A stretch of 64,000 nucleotides of DNA from Bacillus aquiflavi (lineage in GTDB: Bacteria; Bacillota; Bacilli; Bacillales; Cytobacillaceae): positions 930,001 through 994,000 of the forward strand of contig NZ_CP082780.1 in the NCBI RefSeq assembly GCF_019915265.1, read 5' to 3'. Below are positions 48,423-57,365 of this stretch, piece after piece (position 1 is the stretch's first letter; the number at the start of each line of letters is the position of its first letter). The position numbers and the translations under genes are program-made. A model generated the notes under the pieces. That model did not search any database. It was not told the origin of the DNA and saw only the letters and a program-made list of their open reading frames with translations.

Positions 48423-48569
48423 GTGCGCCCGGCATGCGCATGAACTATAGGGTGCAAGTCCCGAACCCCGAAGACAGAAGTAGAGGTTAGCCAAGAGCAA
48501 GGGTGTCCGTGGTGACATGATGTACGGTGGTGTGAGAGGTCGGGGGTTAATCACCCCCTCCTACTCGAT
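48423..48569 (+). mobile_element. Group II intron remnant 1 (ends only)
   Basis: It starts GTGCGCCCGGCATGCGCATG, identical over about 100 bases with the 5' end of the remnant at 58685. It then jumps at GTGACATG to TGTACGGTGGTGTGAGAGG and the domain VI-like GGGGGTTAATCACCCCC...CTACTCGAT 3' end. Domains II-IV, the 5' half of domain V and the whole maturase gene are deleted, so it cannot splice or move. It sits directly behind a terminator. Confidence 0.85.
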
Positions 48570-49037
48570 TTAAAAATAGCTTTCGCCAAGTCTTTTGAAG
48601 ACAGGCTTCTGCGGCTGACGGTGCTTATTTTTTGTATGATGATGCTTGTCTTCTTTTAAACAAGTATACAATTCCAACATTTTCTTGGCTTCATTAAGTG
48701 AAAGTCGAGTTTTTGGATTACGCACTAAATGATTAAGTTTTCCGAGATGGGGTAATGTTTGGAAATCTTGTTTAGACGGAGGAATGTGGAATGAGTATTT
48801 TCCGCATTCAACAAGAACATCTGATTGTTGTTGACTAAATTTTGGATTTTTGGAAAAGTGGAGGCCAATTTTTTTTGCTTTTCCTTCTTTTAATAATTTT
48901 TTTAGTGCTTCATGTTTTAGTCTATATAAGTATTTAGGGTTTGGAGCGGTTTTAGCGTGACGATTCACGGTGAAGATGGCCTGTGCGAGGTTTTCCACTG
49001 TTGATCGAAGTGGAGATTCATATTTGTCGTGACTCAA
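48570..49037 (-). CDS. ykyB: YkyB-family protein
   Basis: The 155-residue protein reads MSHDKYESPLRSTVENLAQA, then TVNRHAKTAPNPKYLYRLKHEAL, KIGLHFSKNPKFSQQQSDVL and the family C-terminus KPVFKRLGESYF, matching YkyB. Its function is unknown. The TTG at 49037 is preceded by AAAGGAG at the right distance; an in-frame codon at 49082 lies upstream of that site. The stop codon abuts the intron remnant, so its 3' untranslated region has been replaced. Confidence 0.88.
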   Translation of the reverse strand: MSHDKYESPLRSTVENLAQAIFTVNRHAKTAPNPKYLYRLKHEALKKLLKEGKAKKIGLHFSKNPKFSQQQSDVLVECGKYSFHIPPSKQDFQTLPHLGKLNHLVRNPKTRLSLNEAKKMLELYTCLKEDKHHHTKNKHRQPQKPVFKRLGESYF

Positions 49038-49189
49038 AATGATGACTCCTTTCAAAATAATATAAGTGCCTCTTTTCTTCATTATAACCTATAATGAAAC
49101 GATTTTAAAAGTCAATCTGTACCATATATTATTTTACTTTAAAAAAATAAAAAAAGAAGCAGAAAAAGTGAACGATCAATTGCTTTTTT

Positions 49190-49690
49190 TTAAGGTTGAA
49201 TCATGACTCTTGTTCCATTCGGCACAAACTTTGCAAGCTGAAGTACATCTTTGTTGTACATTCGAATACAGCCTTTTGAAACCATTTTACCGATCGAGGC
49301 AGGGTTATTTGTTCCATGTATTCCATAACCTGCTCTTGATAACGATAACCACATAGCTCCATACGGACCACCAGGATGAGGCTGTCGATTGACGATAACG
49401 TAATCACCAATAGGTGTTTTTGTAAGTATTTTCCCAATTCCGACAGGGTACGTTTTAAACGGAATTCCATTTTTCAATAACGTTAACGTTCGATTATTTA
49501 AAGAAACAATTATTTGATATTCAATAGATTGTGGATCTGGTAACCCGGGTATTTGCAATCTTTGTCCAGGATAAATTAAAAAAGGCGGTACTAACTGAGG
49601 ATTAGCTGCTAATAATTGAGAAATACTTCGTCTGTAGTTTTTAGATATAGATGAAAGAGTTTCTCCATTTTTAACGATATGAATCATCAT
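49190..49690 (-). CDS. ykuD: L,D-transpeptidase with LysM domain (YkuD)
   Basis: The protein of about 166 residues combines an N-terminal LysM peptidoglycan-binding domain (IHIVKNGETLSSISKNYRRS...LIYPGQRLQIPG) with a YkuD catalytic domain. HGTNNPASIGKMVSKGCIRM provides the catalytic His, Ser-Lys-Gly and Cys. It cross-links or modifies peptidoglycan, in Bacillus mainly in spores. No signal peptide is visible, as in B. subtilis YkuD. AAAGGAAG precedes tandem ATG codons. Confidence 0.95.
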   Translation of the reverse strand: MMIHIVKNGETLSSISKNYRRSISQLLAANPQLVPPFLIYPGQRLQIPGLPDPQSIEYQIIVSLNNRTLTLLKNGIPFKTYPVGIGKILTKTPIGDYVIVNRQPHPGGPYGAMWLSLSRAGYGIHGTNNPASIGKMVSKGCIRMYNKDVLQLAKFVPNGTRVMIQP

Positions 49691-49929
49691 ACTCTTCCTT
49701 TCATCATTTTTTTTGCGGGCTTCTTTTATTATTTTATGGGATACATAATCGTTTGCGCCTGTACAAAGTTGAATTCTGCTTTAATTGAATTGACAAGATA
49801 GTAACTGTTAATTTACTCCTAATCTTTAAAAATTTAGAAAGATCGTTAAACGAAGTTGTTTTTACTAGTGTTAAGGGATCGATTTAATGAATATTAGGAG
49901 ATGAGAGGAGAGGAGGCCCTCATACGATC

Positions 49930-50150
49930 AATGAAAAATATGGGGACAGTGTTATTTCAGTTATGATCATCTTAGCAGGTACATTAGCTGTTTTGTTTCC
50001 AGCTGCTGTTTGATCATTTTTGCAAATTTCAACCATTGTGTTAAGCGGTTTATTATTTGACGCATTTATTATGTTGCCATGATTCGTTCCCATAATGGTC
50101 AAATTGTTCGGAAAAGCTAATTGGTGGGCATTCGATATGCAAAGATAAAT
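49930..50150 (+). pseudogene. MMPL-transporter C-terminal relic
   Basis: In one frame the translation is GDSVISVMIILAGTLAVLFPAAV, stop, SFLQISTIVLSGLLFDAFIMLP, stop, FVPIMVKLFGKANWWAFDMQR, stop. The final helix and the VPIMVKLFGKANWW tail are characteristic of MMPL/RND exporters. Everything upstream is missing. A repeat copy begins 34 bases later. Confidence 0.7.
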
Positions 50151-50183
50151 TTTTGAAAAATTTACAAACAGGCGAGCTTGTAA

Positions 50184-50287
50184 ACAAAGTCATATTTGAA
50201 GCAAATGCTCAAAAGACTACTTAAAACAATTGACAGGCAAAGTGGGTAGCAAGAGGATAAGTGCGATTAAAGCAGTCGTTTATGAGT
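50184..50287 (+). repeat. Dispersed intergenic repeat, short copy C
   Basis: ACAAAGTCATATTTGAAGCA and AAAAGACTACTTAAAACAAT match copies A and B closely, followed by a more divergent and shorter second half. A weak hairpin (GGCTGTCA/TGACAGCC, 50307-50330) lies between it and the ykuE stop. Confidence 0.65.
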
Positions 50288-50337
50288 TTGTTTATCTAGA
50301 GTTTAAGGCTGTCAATGATTTTTGACAGCCTGATTAA

Positions 50338-51222
50338 TTAGGATGATGAAAGCGTAAAAATGGATAGTTCTGGGCGTGATAAGAAACGAAAAGGGAGACG
50401 AGTCGTTCCTAATCCTCGATTGACATATAAAGTTAGCGGTTCGTCTCCAGTAATCTTGTACATACCTTCAACATACTTTTCGGCAAAAGGTGGTTTAACG
50501 AGTGCACCTAAAAAGGGAATTTGTATTTGTCCGCCATGACTATGTCCGCTAAGCTGAAGATGAATGTTAAAAGTTTGCGCATCGTCAGCTAGATCTGGGG
50601 CATGGGAAAGAAGGATTTTATAGCCGTCAGCAGGCACGTTTTTTAAAGATGTTTTAATATCCGGCTTCCCCAACATTGCATCATCAATACCTACAATATA
50701 AATCTGACTTTTATCTAATAGTTCAACGGGGGCTGCCTCATTTAAAAGAAGATGAAATCCTGCATTGGTCATAATTTGTTCGTAAAGGTTTGTGCCGTAT
50801 CCTCCATGATCATGGTTTCCATAAACAGCAAATTTACCAAAAGGAGCTTTTAAATTTTTTAAAATCGAAGTAAGCTTACCAGCTTCTGGGTAGTTTTTAG
50901 GGTCATCGATTAAATCACCTGAAAAAAAAATAATATCGGGCTCATGCTGATTAATTTTTAAGATTAACTTTTCAAGCTGAGCAAGGGTATATTGAAAACC
51001 AAGGTGAGTATCACTAAATTGAATTTTTTTAAACCCATTAAAGCTTGCGGGAATCTTTTCGTGACGAATCGTATACTTTGAAATATTTAATAGTTTTGGT
51101 TCAATAGAATGTGCATAAAAATAACTGCCTGAGCCAACAGCGAATACTGTAAAAATAGTACTTAGTGTTCTTTTAATAAATGATCTTCGGGAAATACGTT
51201 TTTTTTTTTTTTTTAAAACCAA
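50338..51222 (-). CDS. ykuE: Metallophosphoesterase YkuE, Tat-exported
   Basis: The protein of about 294 residues has a twin-arginine signal (SRRSFIKRTLSTIFTVFAVGSG) and the calcineurin-like motifs FSDTHLG, SGDLID, YGNHDHGGYG, LSHAPD and SGHSHGGQ that bind two metals. YkuE-type enzymes act at the cell wall. The proposed TTG start lies before a 16-base A tract (minus strand) that encodes Lys codons 4-8; the length of this tract sets the reading frame, so the true N-terminus is uncertain. Confidence 0.88.
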   Translation of the reverse strand: MVLKKKKKRISRRSFIKRTLSTIFTVFAVGSGSYFYAHSIEPKLLNISKYTIRHEKIPASFNGFKKIQFSDTHLGFQYTLAQLEKLILKINQHEPDIIFFSGDLIDDPKNYPEAGKLTSILKNLKAPFGKFAVYGNHDHGGYGTNLYEQIMTNAGFHLLLNEAAPVELLDKSQIYIVGIDDAMLGKPDIKTSLKNVPADGYKILLSHAPDLADDAQTFNIHLQLSGHSHGGQIQIPFLGALVKPPFAEKYVEGMYKITGDEPLTLYVNRGLGTTRLPFRFLSRPELSIFTLSSS

Positions 51223-51469
51223 CCTATTCTATTAATATAATTAAAATAGTATCAAAGTATCATGAGAAAAAGAAGTACATAAATGTTGTTAATAAAAATA
51301 TAAAGATAACATGATTAGAGAATACGTTTTAGAAAAAATTTTTACAAAAATAAAGTCTAATTGTTTTAATAAATATTAGCGATCAATTCAATTTATTATC
51401 AAGTAATGTATCAGTTTGAATTTAAGCTTTATTTTTATTAGAATATTGCAACTCTTTATGATAAAATAA

Positions 51470-51487
51470 AGAATGAATGTTCATTCA
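51470..51487 (+). promoter_or_regulatory. Probable FadR operator of fadH
   Basis: AGAATGAATGTTCATTCA matches the Bacillus FadR consensus TGAATGANTANTCATTCA at all but two defined positions. It lies just upstream of the fadH ribosome binding site, downstream of a TATGATAAAAT region that may be the -10. Confidence 0.7.
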
Positions 51488-51509
51488 TTTTTGGAGAGGA
51501 GTATGTCAT

Positions 51510-52274
51510 TTGAAAAATAAAGTTGTTATAGTAACAGGCGGTTCTAGTGGAATGGGGAAACATATGGCGAAACGTTTTGCCAGTGCGGGAGCAAAAGTAG
51601 TTATTACAGGCAGGACGATGGAGAAACTAGAAGAGGCGAAAAAGGAAATTGAGCAAAATCCGGGACAAGTGTTAACTTGTCAAATGGATGTTAGAAATAT
51701 TGATGATGTTAAAAGAATGATTAGCGAAACAACGGAACAATTTAAAACGATTGATTACCTCGTTAATAACGCTGCTGGAAACTTCTTATGTCCTGCAAAA
51801 AAATTAAGTGTTAATGGTTGGAATGTAGTCATAGACATTGTTTTAAACGGCACTTTTTATTGCAGCAGTGAAGTAGGGAAATATTGGATTGAAAAGGGGA
51901 TTAAAGGAAGTATTATTAATATGGTAGCAACATATGCGTGGAATGCTGGTGCAGGTGTTATTCACTCTGCTGCTGCAAAAGCTGGTGTACTTTCAATGAC
52001 ACGTACATTGGCAGTGGAATGGGGCAGACGTTATGGAATCCGTGTAAATGCAATTGCACCAGGACCGATTGAAAGAACTGGAGGCGCAGATCGATTATGG
52101 GAATCGGAGGAAGCAGGAAAAAGAACCATTAACAGTGTACCATTAGGAAGACTTGGTACTCCTGAAGAAATTGCTGAGCTTGCATTTTTCTTATTTTCTA
52201 ATCATGCTGCATATATAAATGGTGAATGCATTACAATGGACGGAGGGCAATGGTTAAATCAATTCCCGTTTTAA
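51510..52274 (+). CDS. fadH: 2,4-dienoyl-CoA reductase (YkuF/FadH), SDR family
   Basis: The 254-residue SDR has the NADPH motif TGGSSGMGKHMAKRFASAGA, NNAAGNFLCPA, and the family ending YINGECITMDGGQWL. The active-site region is ATYAWNAGAGVIHSAAAKAGV, where His replaces the classical Tyr of YxxxK (HSAAAK), as in YkuF-type dienoyl-CoA reductases. It helps beta-oxidation of unsaturated fatty acids. TTG 51510 is preferred because GGAGAGGAG lies eight bases upstream. A FadR-like operator supports the role. Confidence 0.88.
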   Translation: MKNKVVIVTGGSSGMGKHMAKRFASAGAKVVITGRTMEKLEEAKKEIEQNPGQVLTCQMDVRNIDDVKRMISETTEQFKTIDYLVNNAAGNFLCPAKKLSVNGWNVVIDIVLNGTFYCSSEVGKYWIEKGIKGSIINMVATYAWNAGAGVIHSAAAKAGVLSMTRTLAVEWGRRYGIRVNAIAPGPIERTGGADRLWESEEAGKRTINSVPLGRLGTPEEIAELAFFLFSNHAAYINGECITMDGGQWLNQFPF

Positions 52275-52315
52275 TTTTGAAGATGGAACTGGGAATCATC
52301 CAATTCCATCTTCAT

Positions 52316-53104
52316 TTATTTATAACTGACTGCTCTTTGCTTTAATGCTTTCCATGAGGAAATAAATTGTTCTTTATTTACTTTTGCTTGTTTTTTTCCA
52401 GAGAGAGGGTCATTTAAATAAACGTAATTTTGATCGTATCCAACTAACACAACTACATGAAGATCTAATGGGGTTTCAATTGTTTCATTTCCATGTTTCC
52501 ATGCTTCCCATCGGTCTGGAAGTCGATAATCGCCTGTTGTCCAAATGACAACAGGATAGCCTTTAGATACGTGTGCAAGCACTTCTTCAAAGTCTTTATT
52601 CGTTAAATTAACTGCTTTATTTGGCAAGTATTGATTAATTAAATCTACAATAGGCTTATCAAACACTGCATAACCTGCTGTTTTCCCGGTCATATCCCCA
52701 ACATAGCCTTCAGCTGGGTTTCCCCACTCTAATATGTCTCCGCTTGGTGCTCTTTTAATAGGGTCTGGGTCTTTTTTTACCTTTTCATAAAGTTCCATTT
52801 TATTTGTATTAACTCCGCTATATTGAAGAACCATTGCTGTACTTGTTACTTCACAGCCATATTTTAGTTCGGGATTTTGCTTTATTAGCGGGACATCTAG
52901 AATAATTTTTTCCTTTTTCTGATCTTGTTCTGTTGTCTTTTGTTGCTCAATTTTTTGAACAGCTGATTGATTTTGCCTATTGTCTCCTGATTTATAAGCT
53001 GCTGGTAAAGGAGTTTCGTTTTCCATCCGAAAACTTTTTGTTTCTTTCGTGCCAGCACAACCTAACAACGGAAGGGCAATTAAAACAGAGAGAATTTTTT
53101 TCAT
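52316..53104 (-). CDS. C39-like peptidase-domain lipoprotein
   Basis: The 262-residue protein starts MKKILSVLIALPLLGCAGTK, a lipoprotein signal with the lipobox Cys at residue 15. A Gln/Lys-rich spacer and a C39-like papain-fold domain follow: the catalytic Cys in KYGCEVTSTAMVL, His in DLHVVVLVGYD and Asp in LNDPLSG. Such surface proteins may cleave peptides or wall cross-bridges; the substrate is unknown. ATG 53104 is chosen from GGAGG eight bases upstream; the frame is open to 53239 but without a better start. Confidence 0.85.
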   Translation of the reverse strand: MKKILSVLIALPLLGCAGTKETKSFRMENETPLPAAYKSGDNRQNQSAVQKIEQQKTTEQDQKKEKIILDVPLIKQNPELKYGCEVTSTAMVLQYSGVNTNKMELYEKVKKDPDPIKRAPSGDILEWGNPAEGYVGDMTGKTAGYAVFDKPIVDLINQYLPNKAVNLTNKDFEEVLAHVSKGYPVVIWTTGDYRLPDRWEAWKHGNETIETPLDLHVVVLVGYDQNYVYLNDPLSGKKQAKVNKEQFISSWKALKQRAVSYK

Positions 53105-53284
53105 ATATTTATCCTCCATATTTTCTTTGTCACCCTTATCATTCTGTTTTTTAATCATATTATGTTGAGCTGATTCTTCCATTTTTAATGGATAAATATG
53201 GATTTTATAACCCGTATAGTTTTGTTTATATTGTGGCAACGTAATATAAAGCTAACTTTCCGAAAAGGGAGAGATTCACACAAA

Positions 53285-53515
53285 ATGAGTTTATATTTAA
53301 CGACAATATTAATCGTTTTATTAGGAATCTTAGTTTTTTCTCTAATTTATACATGGATTATTGGTAGAGGGCGTGAAAAGGTAAAAGGGGAGCTTGACTC
53401 TGAAATTCCAGAGCAAGCTCAAGAGCATGCTTATATTCGCAACCCAATTTTTATTGCTTACGCTGCTTTTTTTGTTATCCTACTTTTAATCATTGTTTAT
53501 GCAGCTAGCTTATAG
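53285..53515 (+). CDS. Small two-helix membrane protein
   Basis: The 76-residue protein has helices at LYLTTILIVLLGILVFSLIYTWI and FIAYAAFFVILLLIIVYAAS, separated by a charged stretch (GRGREKVKGELDSEIPEQAQEHAYIRN). No family is recognised. GGGAGAG lies upstream of ATG 53285. It is divergent from the C39 lipoprotein gene and ends at a strong terminator. Confidence 0.65.
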   Translation: MSLYLTTILIVLLGILVFSLIYTWIIGRGREKVKGELDSEIPEQAQEHAYIRNPIFIAYAAFFVILLLIIVYAASL

Positions 53516-53546
53516 AAAAAAGGCGCATGAATTAGCGCCTTTTTTT
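53516..53546 (+). terminator. Terminator after the small membrane protein gene
   Basis: AAAAAAGGCGC pairs with GCGCCTTTTTTT around an eight-base loop. Confidence 0.88.
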
Positions 53547-53892
53547 ATAATTTAGGAACATTCTTTAAGCACGTTTTCTTGATGCTGTTGATTGTTTTAC
53601 TGTTGTTAAATATTCTTCAGAAATCATGCTGGATCAGTATGTTTAAAAAGTCATGATGAAGGGCTTTATCAAAGCAGAATAATGATAAAATTATGAAATC
53701 TACCTTATGAGAACAAATGCCTTTAATTATTCTGTTACTATTTAATGTCAACCGCTTAACTTAATGTTAAATCTTTGCTATTAGATTTTCATTCATAACA
53801 TAAAGCTTTGCTTACTGCGGATCTCATAAGATTAAGCCTGTAACAAAACGTTGCATGAATAAAAAGGAATTGGATCAATACTATTTCTTTTT
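53547..53892. other. Intergenic region without a recognisable gene
   Basis: There are only short broken frames in AT-rich sequence. No repeats or hairpins of note. Confidence 0.45.
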
Positions 53893-54861
53893 TTAAAGAT
53901 GCTTCACTGCTTCATATTTCTTTTGTAAATAATCAATCAATCCCATTGAGCAGACACTAATATCTAGTGCAAGAATATTGTAAACTGGGTGGTTTAAGCC
54001 TATTCCTAATGATTGTAAATGTTCAGTGACTTTTATGGATAACCGTTCTTTCGTTGCTTTTATTTGTTCACTCATTAAAGTCGATTGTTGATATGCTTCT
54101 TCTGCTTCATTTAAAAATATCGGTAGCCATGTATGAATTTGCTGATAGACTTTGGCTGGGGTTGCTGACATCCCATAATGTCCAAAAAAAATGTAATCGA
54201 GCTTCATTGATTCATAAAGTTTAATCGATTCAAGTGTTTCTTCCGGATTAAACTGGTTAGGTGATGTTGAAGGCAAGTATAATTCAACGCCATCTTTATA
54301 TAGTTCGGGATAGCGAACACCTGCTGTATCGCCAGTAAACATTCCGTTTACAACAGAATGATAAATACTAAAATGATGATATGCATGGCCGGGTGTGTGG
54401 TAAAAAGTTAACGTACACTCTTTGCCAATGTGTAGCTCATCTTTATCATCCATTATTAAAATTTTATTTTCAGGAATTGGTAAAATCGGATGAAATAACT
54501 CATCAAACTGTTCCCCGTATACAGCCTTAGCGCCTTTTATAAGCTTTGCAGGGTTTATTAAGTGTCGGGCTCCTTTCGGGTGGACAACAACGGTAGCGTT
54601 GGGACATTGTTCGAGAAGCAGCCCTGCGCCCCCAGCATGATCAAGATGAATATGAGTGACAATAATATATTTAATATCAGATAATGAAAAATTCAACTTT
54701 TTTAATCCGTCAATAATAAATGGAATCGAAGGGCTTGCTGAAGTTTCTATAATCGTTAAATTCTCTTCTGCAAGCACATAAGTTCCGGTTCTTTCTTTCA
54801 TTTTCATATCAAAATTATCAATTAAAAAAATTTTTTCAGCGAGTTGATCGATTTGCTGCAA
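53893..54861 (-). CDS. MBL-fold metallohydrolase
   Basis: The 322-residue metallo-beta-lactamase-fold protein has the metal motif THIHLDHAGG, then HTPGHAYHH, FTGDTAG and FFGHYG as further ligands. Its substrate is unknown; the overall layout resembles RNase Z-like or glyoxalase II-like hydrolases of Bacillus. The TTG at 54861 is preceded by GGAGGGGA, separated by a 13-base T run, an unusually long homopolymer spacer whose length would affect initiation. Confidence 0.85.
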   Translation of the reverse strand: MQQIDQLAEKIFLIDNFDMKMKERTGTYVLAEENLTIIETSASPSIPFIIDGLKKLNFSLSDIKYIIVTHIHLDHAGGAGLLLEQCPNATVVVHPKGARHLINPAKLIKGAKAVYGEQFDELFHPILPIPENKILIMDDKDELHIGKECTLTFYHTPGHAYHHFSIYHSVVNGMFTGDTAGVRYPELYKDGVELYLPSTSPNQFNPEETLESIKLYESMKLDYIFFGHYGMSATPAKVYQQIHTWLPIFLNEAEEAYQQSTLMSEQIKATKERLSIKVTEHLQSLGIGLNHPVYNILALDISVCSMGLIDYLQKKYEAVKHL

Positions 54862-55047
54862 AAAAAAAAAAATCCCCTCCTCAACAAAAACTTATAGTTG
54901 TAAAAACACTCTCTATTATTTTATGCTGTAAATATCGACATGTAAAGGAATGGAGAGAATATTCTGAAAAAATAGCATGTGGATAGAAACATCCTGGAAG
55001 AGAAAGAAAAAAAAAAACTGTGTTTTTTGTTTGAAAGGAGAGGAAGT

Positions 55048-55284
55048 ATGTCACAACTTCAAGGAATTTTAACGAGATTAAAAAGCCTTCAGGAACAGGC
55101 AAGTGGGGGTGAAGCAGCTCAACGTTTTTTTGAGGTAAATGGAGAGCGTAAGTGCCAAGTAACCTATCACCCTAAAACGAAGACATATGAATTAGAAGTG
55201 TTTAATATGAAAGAGAAGTCGAAAAAATATCAATTTGATAATATTGATATGATTACGATCGAAATATTTGATTTAATTCAGTGA
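55048..55284 (+). CDS. ykuJ: YkuJ-family protein
   Basis: The 78-residue protein MSQLQGILTRLKSLQEQASG...FFEVNGERKCQVTYH...YQFDNIDMITIEIFDLIQ matches YkuJ in length and pattern. Its function is unknown. GAAAGGAG precedes ATG 55048, excluding a longer frame from 54979. It stands in the same order as in B. subtilis, ykuJ-(ykzF)-ykuL-ccpC. Confidence 0.9.
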   Translation: MSQLQGILTRLKSLQEQASGGEAAQRFFEVNGERKCQVTYHPKTKTYELEVFNMKEKSKKYQFDNIDMITIEIFDLIQ

Positions 55285-55448
55285 AATGTAGGAGAGTTAC
55301 TTGTGAACTCTCCTTATTTTATATTGACGTTTAAACAATATGTTTGTTTTTTAAGCTCATTCGTGTCTTACACGTCAGTTTAGCAATAAATAAATGATAA
55401 AAACTTTTCTAAATACAAAAGCTATAAAAAATAAAGAAAGGTGATTAT

Positions 55449-55592
55449 ATGCTACCAATTGTAAAATGTCCAAAATGTCATGTTGAAAAAGAAATTGATG
55501 AGGTTTTGACAGCACAAGCAAATCAAAATGTTATTTACCAATGTCCAAAGTGCAGCTACACTGTTCGTAATATTGAAACAAGCAAAGGTTAA
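55449..55592 (+). CDS. ykzF: Small zinc-ribbon protein (YkzF-like)
   Basis: A 47-residue protein, MLPIVKCPKCHVEKEIDEVL...YQCPKCSYTVRNIETSKG, with two CPKC knuckles 25 residues apart that should bind one zinc ion. AAAGGTG lies seven bases before the ATG. The symbol rests on its location between ykuJ and ykuL; I could not verify the sequence match. Confidence 0.7.
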   Translation: MLPIVKCPKCHVEKEIDEVLTAQANQNVIYQCPKCSYTVRNIETSKG

Positions 55593-55690
55593 AAAATATA
55601 AGGCTATCTGAATGTATATAAAAGGCGAACTTTCGAAAACTGTGATAAAATTAAAGTGATTAACAGAATAATTTTAGGGAGTTTTCGACT

Positions 55691-56152
55691 ATGATCAGTC
55701 TGTACAGTGGGGAGTTTATTGAAAATAACCTGAAAGATTTGATGATTTCATCAGAACGAGTTGCACACGTGCAAATTGGAAATAGCTTAGAACATGCTTT
55801 ACTTGTTTTAACAAAGAGCGGATACACTGCTATCCCTGTTTTAGATCCACACTATAAATTACACGGTTTAATTAGTACACCCATTATCATGGAGGCAATT
55901 CTTGGACTAGAAAGAATTGAATTTGAAAAGTTAGAAGAAAAACGAGTTGAGGAGGTCATGAACCGTACAGTACCACGTTTGAAAATTAATGCAACAATGA
56001 ATGCCTACTTAGAGCTTCTTGTTGATCATCCTTTTTTATGTGTTGAAGATGAAAACGGGTATTTTGAAGGGATTTTAACAAGACGGGCTGTTTTAAAACA
56101 ATTGAATCAGTATGTGCACAAGTTGAATAGATACACCAAGGCTCCCAAGTAG
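55691..56152 (+). CDS. ykuL: CBS-domain protein YkuL (CbpB), c-di-AMP binding
   Basis: The 153-residue protein consists of a CBS pair: VAHVQIGNSLEHALLVLTKSGYTAIPVLDPHYKLHGLIS and VPRLKINATMNAYLELLVDHPFLCVEDENGYFEGILTRR. YkuL/CbpB (DarB) binds cyclic di-AMP and regulates stringent-response and pyruvate carboxylase partners. The ATG at 55691 follows TTAGGGAG. It is followed by the broken ccpC, the same order as in B. subtilis. Confidence 0.9.
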   Translation: MISLYSGEFIENNLKDLMISSERVAHVQIGNSLEHALLVLTKSGYTAIPVLDPHYKLHGLISTPIIMEAILGLERIEFEKLEEKRVEEVMNRTVPRLKINATMNAYLELLVDHPFLCVEDENGYFEGILTRRAVLKQLNQYVHKLNRYTKAPK

Positions 56153-56256
56153 GGGAGCTGTTTTTCCTAGTCAAATAATACCTCTCATATGCTCCAATTC
56201 TCACAACCATCATGTAATAATAAAGAATTTAAAGATATCATATTAGGGTGATGAAT

Positions 56257-57151
56257 TTGTCATATTTTTCCGAATTGCAATTATTATCTGTTCTCGCTGA
56301 GGAAATGAATATGCGGAAAGCTGCCGAAAGGCTATTTGTTTCCCAGCCTGCTCTTTCTCAACGTCTGCAAACGATTGAAAAAGAATGGGATCGAAAGCTT
56401 TTTCTTCGTTCGCAAAAAGGGGTCACTTTAACTCCTGCAGGTGAGATGGTTGTAAATTTTGCTAATGAAATACTAGCCCGTAGCCCGTGAGGAAAAGGTA
56501 CGTGAATCGATTCAAGCGTTGGAATCAAAAGTACATGGAACTTTAAAAATTGCCGTTGCTTCTATTGTTGGACAGAACTGGCTTCCGCAAGTGTTAAAAA
56601 AGTTTGTCAGCCGTTATCCACATGCAAAAATTTCACTTATTACCGGCTGGAGCAGTGAAATTTTAAAATCCCTATATGAAGATGACGTTCACATAGGTAT
56701 TATTCGTGGAACTCCTACTTGGAAAGGAGTTAAAATTCACTTATTTAAAGATAGTCTGTTTTTAGTTGATAAACAAATAACTAAAATTGAACAAGTGTTG
56801 GAAACAGACAGACCGTTAATTCAATTTAAAAGTGACTCAAATTACTATCAAGAAATCCAAGATTGGTGGCATCGTCAGTTTCAAACAATCCCAAAAAGAA
56901 CAATTATTGTTGATCAGATTGAAACATGTAAGCAAATGACATTTAATGGTATAGGATATGCTATTTTACCTGCAATTACGCTAAATGGAGCAAAAAAGGA
57001 TATTTTTAAAATTCCGTTATTAGATGAAAATAATGAACCAATTAAAAGGGATACTTGGCTTCTTGGGTATGAATCAGCTTTTAAATTAAAACAAGTACAA
57101 GCATTTATCGAAATTGTTCAAGAATATATAGATGAATGTGGACAATTTTAA
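56257..57151 (+). pseudogene. ccpC: LysR-type regulator CcpC, disrupted by a 7-bp duplication
   Basis: The N-terminal frame has the LysR helix-turn-helix MNMRKAAERLFVSQPALSQRLQTIEKEW. At 56474-56487 TAGCCCG occurs twice in tandem; removing one copy gives a continuous frame ...NEILAREEKVRESIQALESKVHGTLKIAVAS and the full effector domain to 57151. CcpC represses the TCA genes citB and citZ, with citrate as inducer. As written, the duplication causes a stop after ILARSP. The second part could be translated only from an internal start and would lack the DNA-binding domain. The start is TTG 56257 or ATG 56251. Confidence 0.88.
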
Positions 57152-57260
57152 AAAAAACGTCATTTAACAAATAATTTAATAGAAAATGGGTACAACAAGT
57201 ATGACAGTTTTCTTTTGTTAATGATAATAAATACTTTTTTAAATTTATTATAATTTAATG

Positions 57261-57297
57261 TTGACCATAAGATTACAATCAACTATAATGATAATTG
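57261..57297 (+). promoter_or_regulatory. ykuU promoter with a PerR/Fur-like box
   Basis: TTGACC (57261-57266) and TATAAT (57284-57289) are 17 bases apart. Overlapping the -10 is CTATAATGATAATTG (57283-57297), which matches the 7-1-7 PerR box TTATAATNATTATAA at 10 of 14 defined positions. Regulation by peroxide or iron is plausible for a peroxiredoxin gene. Confidence 0.65.
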
Positions 57298-57365
57298 TTG
57301 AGGGTAATACAAATGAGAATTAACTAAAGACATTCTCATTTAAAAAAATAATGGAGGGATTATTT

